Below are positions 58,619 to 64,000 of a stretch of DNA of 64,000 bases, piece after piece. The stretch is from Rhytidiadelphus loreus (lineage: Eukaryota; Streptophyta; Bryopsida; Hypnales; Hylocomiaceae). Position 1 is the stretch's first letter, and every line of letters begins with the position of its first letter. A program made the translations under genes and the position numbers. The stretch covers positions 40,126,863 to 40,190,862 of the forward strand of contig OX344761.1 of the NCBI GenBank assembly GCA_947034895.1, in the 5' to 3' direction. The notes beneath the pieces were generated by a model. It was not told the origin of the DNA, did not search any database, and was given only the letters and a program-made list of their open reading frames with translations.

Positions 58619-61600
58619 ATGCTTAGAGAGAACGTTGATCAGCTGATTTGTAGTAAGTTGTTTACCGGGAGACGGAATAGGCGTAGATCACTCTACTTCT
58701 CGTCTTTGAGAGAATTGCGACGATCTAGGATGACCCGTGGGAAGAAGCTAATGTCGAAGACAACCGATTCCAACGCAGATGTTTTTCCCAAAGTCTTGCG
58801 ATTCAATGTCGGGGGAACAAGCGAGGAGGACAATGCTGGTATTCAGAATTGTGATGCATTGCAAGAGATGTCGGAAGATACAACAACTTCAGAGCATCCA
58901 AGGGGACAAAGAGTCGATGGGAATGTAAGTTACAATCTTTGTATAGCTTCTTTTGTTTTCTTTTGTATTCTTTTGTATGACCAAATTCACTGTTATTGCA
59001 TTTGATCTCCAACTAAAGTGATCTCAGACAACTATTCTAGTGCTTCCGCAATTAGGCTCTCTTCTCACTTCCATCCTCAAAGAAACTCATTTGCAAATTT
59101 AAATTAAAAATTGCCTCATCCTTTTTAGAAAGCTCGAGACTTAAGCCTTTTCCACATTATGTTGCTGTACATGTTCATAGAACCATCATCCTATTCTTCT
59201 AGTCTTATTCATTAAGTTTAATATGAAAAGTTATTGGAAACACACTGAAATTATTTATTTTAATTATTTTTTCAGGATCCCCCAATTAATTCAGAATTAC
59301 ATTTCAAATTATTTTTTTCAGCCCCCCCAATTCAATTCAATAAGAAAAGAATTTTTTTATAATCAGTAGTACACCCTCCCCTCTCCTTCACTATACTTAT
59401 CTTACCATAGGCTGATGCTCATTCATATGGGACTATGGTTATAAAGAACGTAATTTTGGGCAGCCTTATAATCAACAAAAAAGGAGAAACCTAACAAATT
59501 TTAGCCAGTTTGAGATCACTGTCCGTGTCCCAATGGTTGTGCACGGAGTTTCCCGCTCCGCTCTGTCATCTCCTCTCCGTTCCCAATCCCCTGCTCCGAA
59601 CAGCCTTTGCACGGAGTTTCCCGCTCCGCTGTGTCATATCCTCTCCGTTCCCAATCCCGTGCTCCGAGCAGCCATCTTATTTTCGTTCCCCATCCCCCGC
59701 TCCGAGCCATCTCATCGTCGTTCTGTAAATGAAGGTCAGCCTTGAATTCAGATTCTACCCCATCCCCTTTGCCAAGCAGCCAGATGAGCACCGAACTTTT
59801 TAAGCTCACTAGCTTATCCCTCTGCTGCTTATCCCTCGCGTGAAGAAAGCACTGAAATTTTCAAAGGCCGCTGCTTATCCCTCACGTGAATCCCGGATTT
59901 GGTATTGGCTTGCAGTTGGACGCAATGACGCGCACAACGAGAAGTCGCGCGCGCGAGGAGACTAGCTCGCAGGCAGCTGAGGGAGTTCAAGGAAATGCGC
60001 GTCGTCGTTTCAAGGTAAGGGATTCAAATTCATTTTCTCAGCGTGGAATCATGACTTCAATTTGCTGTTTTCTATCTAGCACTCCAAGAGGAGACAATTT
60101 GCACTTCAATTCGCGTCCAGGTTCTGAATCCAATCGTCTCTCCTCCTATTCAAGAGAGAAACGTCCGCAATCTAGGAGACTAGGACTAGAGAGATCAAAA
60201 ATGCAAAATGCAAATGGAGCTCAACACTAGCAGATGAAGCTCTTGCTTTCTGAATCGTGTCTTCGAGCGTAGGGTGCCAATGTAGGGTCAGCGGATCAGG
60301 GCCTCCCAAGTCAGTGCCTCGCAGTTGAAATTCTCTTCTTCCGGCTAGGCAGTAAGATTTCAAGTCCAGGTTTTCATTTTGAAGATCTCGTACGTAGCGC
60401 TCAATGTCGGGTGAATTTCACCAAACCTCGGGGTCCTCCACATTTGCCCGAAGTGACCGTCGGATCCGACGGTAGGTGATTGAGTACCTTCAAGACCCCC
60501 CCAAAATGAGTATGGTAGTTCATGCATCGATGTTGAAATCGGTCAAGACGGACCGATATGCAGCTCGCACTCACTCCGAGCTCGCCGTGACTTGCAGCTC
60601 GCACTCACATGCAGCTCGCAGTCAAGCTCAGCTCGCAGTGATTCGCAGCTCGCACTCATTTGCAGCTCGCCGTGACTGGCAGCTCGCAGTGACTCGCAGA
60701 TCGCAGTCACTGGCAGCTCGGGTCACACTGACACTTAGGTCGCAGCTCACGACGATGAAGTTCAGTTGATTTTTGTAAAACCTGGGGTCCCCTTGAGTCT
60801 CCCGAAGTGACTGTCGGGTCCGACGGTGAGGGAACGTCATCTTGCAGGAACCCCGAAGCAGCCATCTCATTCTGTTCATGCATCAACGTTCAAGTCCTGT
60901 TGAGGGCGAGTTCAGGTAGTTCAAGCATCGACGTTCAAGTAGATCAAGCGACGTTGAAGAGCAGTTGAGTTCGAATTCTAGTACTATACGCATCGACGTT
61001 CAGGTCGATCAAGCGCGATCAGGTAGATTATGTGAGATCAGTTAGATCAAGCAACGACGTTGAGGGCGAGTTCTTGTAGTTCGGGAGCTTGTCTTTATCT
61101 TTTTTTTTTCACTGAATTTATATATTGTAGGCAACTTCTAGACTTTGTTGTGTTTTAGGGGTCCACTGATTTCTGACAACTTCACCGTCGGATCCGTTGG
61201 TTGACTAGACCCAATCTGGTTGACCCCTTCAAAATACCCCTACCATGCACCCACATTCGTTGACAGTTGACAATTTAGGTGTGACTTTGTGACTTCTTGG
61301 AATTGCATTGAGTTTGGCTCTAGAACTTGCACGAATTTCCACTTGTATCATTGTCAGCAAGATGTGGACATGGATTCATGCATTTCATGGCGGTATTTTA
61401 ACTTCAATAGCCACGGTTTGTATAGTCCTTGCTTCAGGCCGCTTTTTCTTTTTCAAAATCTTTTTATCTGAGAAAACAAGATTGTTGATGAAAATGTTAA
61501 ATAGTGATAAAAAGTCTTTATTGAAAAACATTAAGCAATGGCAGGAATGTTAATTAGCATGCAATATGTCCAATTTAATAAATAAAAAATTCATAAAAGA

Positions 61601-64000
61601 CAATGAAATTAGTGTAATCCTAACTCAGGAAATGACATTTTTTGGGGGGACTTTCACCTTGACTGAATAAGAGGGTCCTGACCGTCCTAGTGTCCTAATG
61701 ATTGTCCAAGTAACCTTATGACCATCGTCTTTCGCCTTCTCCTTGACCGTCTTTCCTTGTCAATATGCATTATATTCTTTGACTTTGTTTTTGAAGGACT
61801 AGAACAATTGTTTATCTTGTTTGAAGTTGATTTTGGACTTAATTTTTGTTTTATCATAAAGCCAATTCATTCATAGAAATTCTTAATGTGCAAATGTGCC
61901 TCTTTGCTCTTGTCCAATTAGGATTATTTACTTGAACAACACTTTTTAAAATTCTTTCATTGGAAACAGGCAGGGCGTGGACGTAGTTCTTCAGTACCCA
62001 TTGCGGAACCCCATTATCTGCCAAGTGTTCATGGAGGGGGACCTTCTGAGCCATTTACTCCGGGAAATACACCAAAGAAAATCTCTAGTGACGAAAAAGA
62101 GGATGAAATTGAGAAAGAAGACGTGGTAAGTTTCTATGATGTCATGGATGCTGCAGACCGAGCAGTAGATGCCCTTGAGAGCTCAGTAATGAGCCGAGTG
62201 AGTGACACTGGGGCGCGCAGACGTCGTGAGCGATTGGAGAGGGTCATATTGATGGCTAGAAATAGGGATCCGATGAGACCATTTATGTCTCCTAAGAGTT
62301 CCGAAACTGAGTACAACTCAAACAGTTAGGATTCCATCAGTATAGACGGTCCAGAGATGGACTACTGTATGTGATTGTAGCCAAATTCAAGGTAGACAAG
62401 AGGTTGTCATCATTCACATAAGCTCTGATTCGGAGGTGGATGTTAACATTGACTGATCTTAATGACTTGGAGTTATTTTTTGCTCACAGTTATGTATCCA
62501 CTTGCATATCTAATACGTATATTTGTTTTATCTTCTTTCCGTGCTATTTTCAAATCACTAATGGTTAAATAATGCCATGTAATATCATTTAAAGTCCTTC
62601 ACTTATTCATCCTAATTCTTGTAGTATGTATTTCATATGGAAAACTTATTATGAACATGAAGATTAACACGGTTCATTTATTCTTTTTTGTACTACCAGA
62701 TGGATGCATCACCTTCCGTTTTGTCACAAGACGAAACTATCTTTGAGACCCAAGTCAACGATGACACCTTCCAACCGGACATTGGAGGCGAGGAGGAAGA
62801 AGAGTTTGTAGAAGAGGATGTGGAAGTAGATGTCTTGGAGCAAGATGATAAAGGCTTGGATGAGGATGACTTACGGTCATATCACAAGGTGGATTCAGTG
62901 AAGACCATTGCATCTTTGAGGATGAAGCCCGACCATCTCTTTCGACTAAGGGTCCCACTCTGTCGAATGGTGGCCATGCCTATGGTAAGGCCGACGCTTG
63001 CTTGTGACCTGAAGTTGCTGGAGCAGGAGTTCAATACAGGGTACCGTGATGGAGCCGCAGTGTTTTATGTGACCACAACAAACGAAGCCGGAGAGAGTCT
63101 AGCATTCACTGAAGAGGAGATGGATAGATGGGATCCATTGTGGAAAAAGAGAAATGACATTTTCAACGCTGAGGTTGATGCCGTACCAGAGTTGAGATTT
63201 CTCAAGAATTTGAAGTTCTTTGTTTGTGACGGTAATCACAGGCTCCTTTCTTGGATGAGTTATATCACTAGGAAACACTCTAAAGATTGGGAGTGGCATT
63301 GTGCTGTGGACTCAATTGTTCTAGATACCAAAGGGAAGACAGAGTTGGTCATGCATGTAATGCATGACATCAACAAGTGAGTTTTTCATTTACTTTTTGT
63401 GAAAGCGCTTACAATTTATTTCTGTATTTTGATTTAGAAATGTTTCCTCTGTAGATAAAACTTGAAATAATAATGTTTATATCAATTCCAGGTCCACAGA
63501 GGATTCCCATGTGAAAACAAACCTCGTCCATACTTTATATCGCGTTCAGAAGTACGGCCTTCTTCCCATCGAGAGATTCAATGAGATGCTGAGGCCGTCA
63601 GAGCTCAAACGGTGTGATATACCAAAATCCAGGAGGACTTGGTACTCTATGCCCCTGGAGGTCTTCACTACTTTCGTTTTTCGGGTGAGATATTGTTTGG
63701 ATCAAAGTACTATAATTCAGTCTTGCTTCTACTTAAGTATAGATATTCTTGTTTTTTTTGGACTACGTATTGAGTATTCTGTGACGTTTTTTTTTGGGCT
63801 TTTTATATGATCATTATTTTGATTTTCATTCTTATCATTGGTCTTTTGCAGCAAGAGATATCACAGGCAATGGATGCTGCAGTTCGAAAATACAATGAGA
63901 CTTCACCAAAGAAGGAAAAGACTCCCCAGGGAGTTGCGCATGCCATGAGAGCAGGTGCAAATGAAAAGACTGGAAAATTGAATGTGAAGATGATGAAATT
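58619..64000 (+). CDS. Multi-exon gene with ParB/sulfiredoxin-like DGNHR motif, 3'-incomplete
   Basis: Proposed exons are 58,619-58,924, 59,916-60,014, 61,970-62,125, 62,700-63,376, 63,492-63,684 and 63,852 to beyond the window end. All introns are GT-AG and the phases fit throughout. The first parts encode a basic stretch and an RGR/Arg-rich linker (NARRRFK, then AGRGRSSSVP). Exon 4 begins MDASPSVLSQDETIFETQ and then a run of Glu/Asp. A folded region follows, with RPTLACDLKLLEQEFNTGYR, an 'AVFYVTT' strand and LKFFVCDGNHRLLSWMSYI. DGNHR preceded by a hydrophobic strand resembles the ligand-binding loop of the ParB/Srx-like fold (DGxHR, GxxHR), a resemblance I infer from the motif only. A Lys-rich segment (SPKKEKTPQG) ends the visible part. 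I do not recognise the full-length protein. It lies head-to-head with the transposase and may be its accessory gene. Exons 1 and 2 are less certain than exons 3-6. Confidence 0.65.
60457..61200. repeat. Palindromic CCGTCGGATCCGACGG motif copies
   Basis: Copies lie at 60,457-60,472, 60,811-60,826 (CTGTCGGGTCCGACGG) and 61,185-61,200 (second half decayed). A fourth is at 55,328-55,343 in the neighbouring transposase gene. Each sits near outer ggggtc/gacccc blocks 25-45 bp away, suggesting a short palindromic element or binding site. Confidence 0.65.
60556..60740 (+). repeat. ~18-bp 'gcagctcgcagtgact' minisatellite
   Basis: About ten diverged units of 'gcagctcgcactca/gcagctcgcagtgac' follow each other inside the intron. 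Confidence 0.85.
62126..62699 (+). other. Intron 3 of the DGNHR gene, with retained-intron coding potential
   Basis: Donor gtgGTAAGT at 62,126 and acceptor taccAG ending at 62,699. If not spliced, the frame continues as SFYDVMDAADRAVDALESSV with an Arg-rich helix (GARRRRERLERVILMARNRD) and stops at 62,327-62,329. The read-through looks protein-like, so a shorter isoform or a separate small protein is possible. Confidence 0.45.

Larger units (their letters stand above)
58925..61969 (+). other. First introns of the DGNHR gene, rich in tandem repeats
   Basis: Bounded by donor aatGTAAGT (58,925) and acceptor gaaacAG (61,969), with a small in-frame exon proposed at 59,916-60,014. It contains a 68-bp duplicate (59,542-59,609 and 59,610-59,676, 'cacggagtttcccgctccgct'), a minisatellite (60,556-60,740), 'gcatcgacgttca' repeats (60,880-61,075) and three copies of a palindromic motif. 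Confidence 0.6.

Overview
This window is nuclear DNA from a plant (streptophyte). The grounds are a CYP74-family P450, a plant SKP2A/B-type F-box/LRR protein with GT-AG introns, a Mutator-like transposase carrying a SWIM finger, a LINE with a plant-type RT zinc-binding domain, and degenerate TTTAGGG telomere-type repeats. The DNA is AT-rich and gene-poor, and MITE and fold-back elements are very dense. I cannot place the species. The intronless CYP74 gene and the large, repeat-filled spacers would fit a non-seed land plant or an alga close to land plants, but that is a weak inference.

Layout: 1-7.0 kb is AT-rich spacer with MITEs. From 7.1 to 11.9 kb lies a five-exon F-box/LRR gene (SKP2A/B type, + strand) whose introns and 3' flank carry local tandem duplications, two of which include copies of splice-acceptor regions. 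From 12 to 17 kb there is spacer with a fold-back element and long ORF-less repeats. At 17.6-19.9 kb sits an intronless CYP74 gene (- strand) with a duplicated scrap of its own 3' end downstream. From 20 to 45 kb is a graveyard of MITEs. Several have readable target-site duplications and two contain nested insertions. This part also holds a broken LINE 3' end, a decayed Ulp1/SENP-like protease fragment and minisatellites.

From 45.7 to 64 kb is the most unusual locus. A Mutator-like transposase gene (- strand, 57,723 to 45,710) is arranged head-to-head with a + strand multi-exon gene (58,619 to beyond the window end) that encodes an acidic N-terminal region and a DGNHR motif reminiscent of the ParB/sulfiredoxin-like fold. 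The transposase has an in-frame TAG before its expected third acidic catalytic residue. Just before its SWIM-finger exon it is split by a 7.9-kb fold-back element (46,404-54,289) flanked by a perfect 10-bp target-site duplication. The arms of that element are tandem ~450-bp units with CGGACGG-rich cores. The inner arm segments are almost identical inverted copies (about two mismatches noticed over roughly 970 bp) and include degenerate telomere-type repeats. The element resembles the FARE-type Mutator fold-back class.

How the genes relate: the F-box gene (protein turnover) and the CYP74 gene (oxylipin metabolism) look like independent host genes. The transposase/DGNHR pair shares a roughly 900-bp divergent promoter region and may be a two-gene Mutator-like transposon or its domesticated remnant. 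Its right end lies outside the window.
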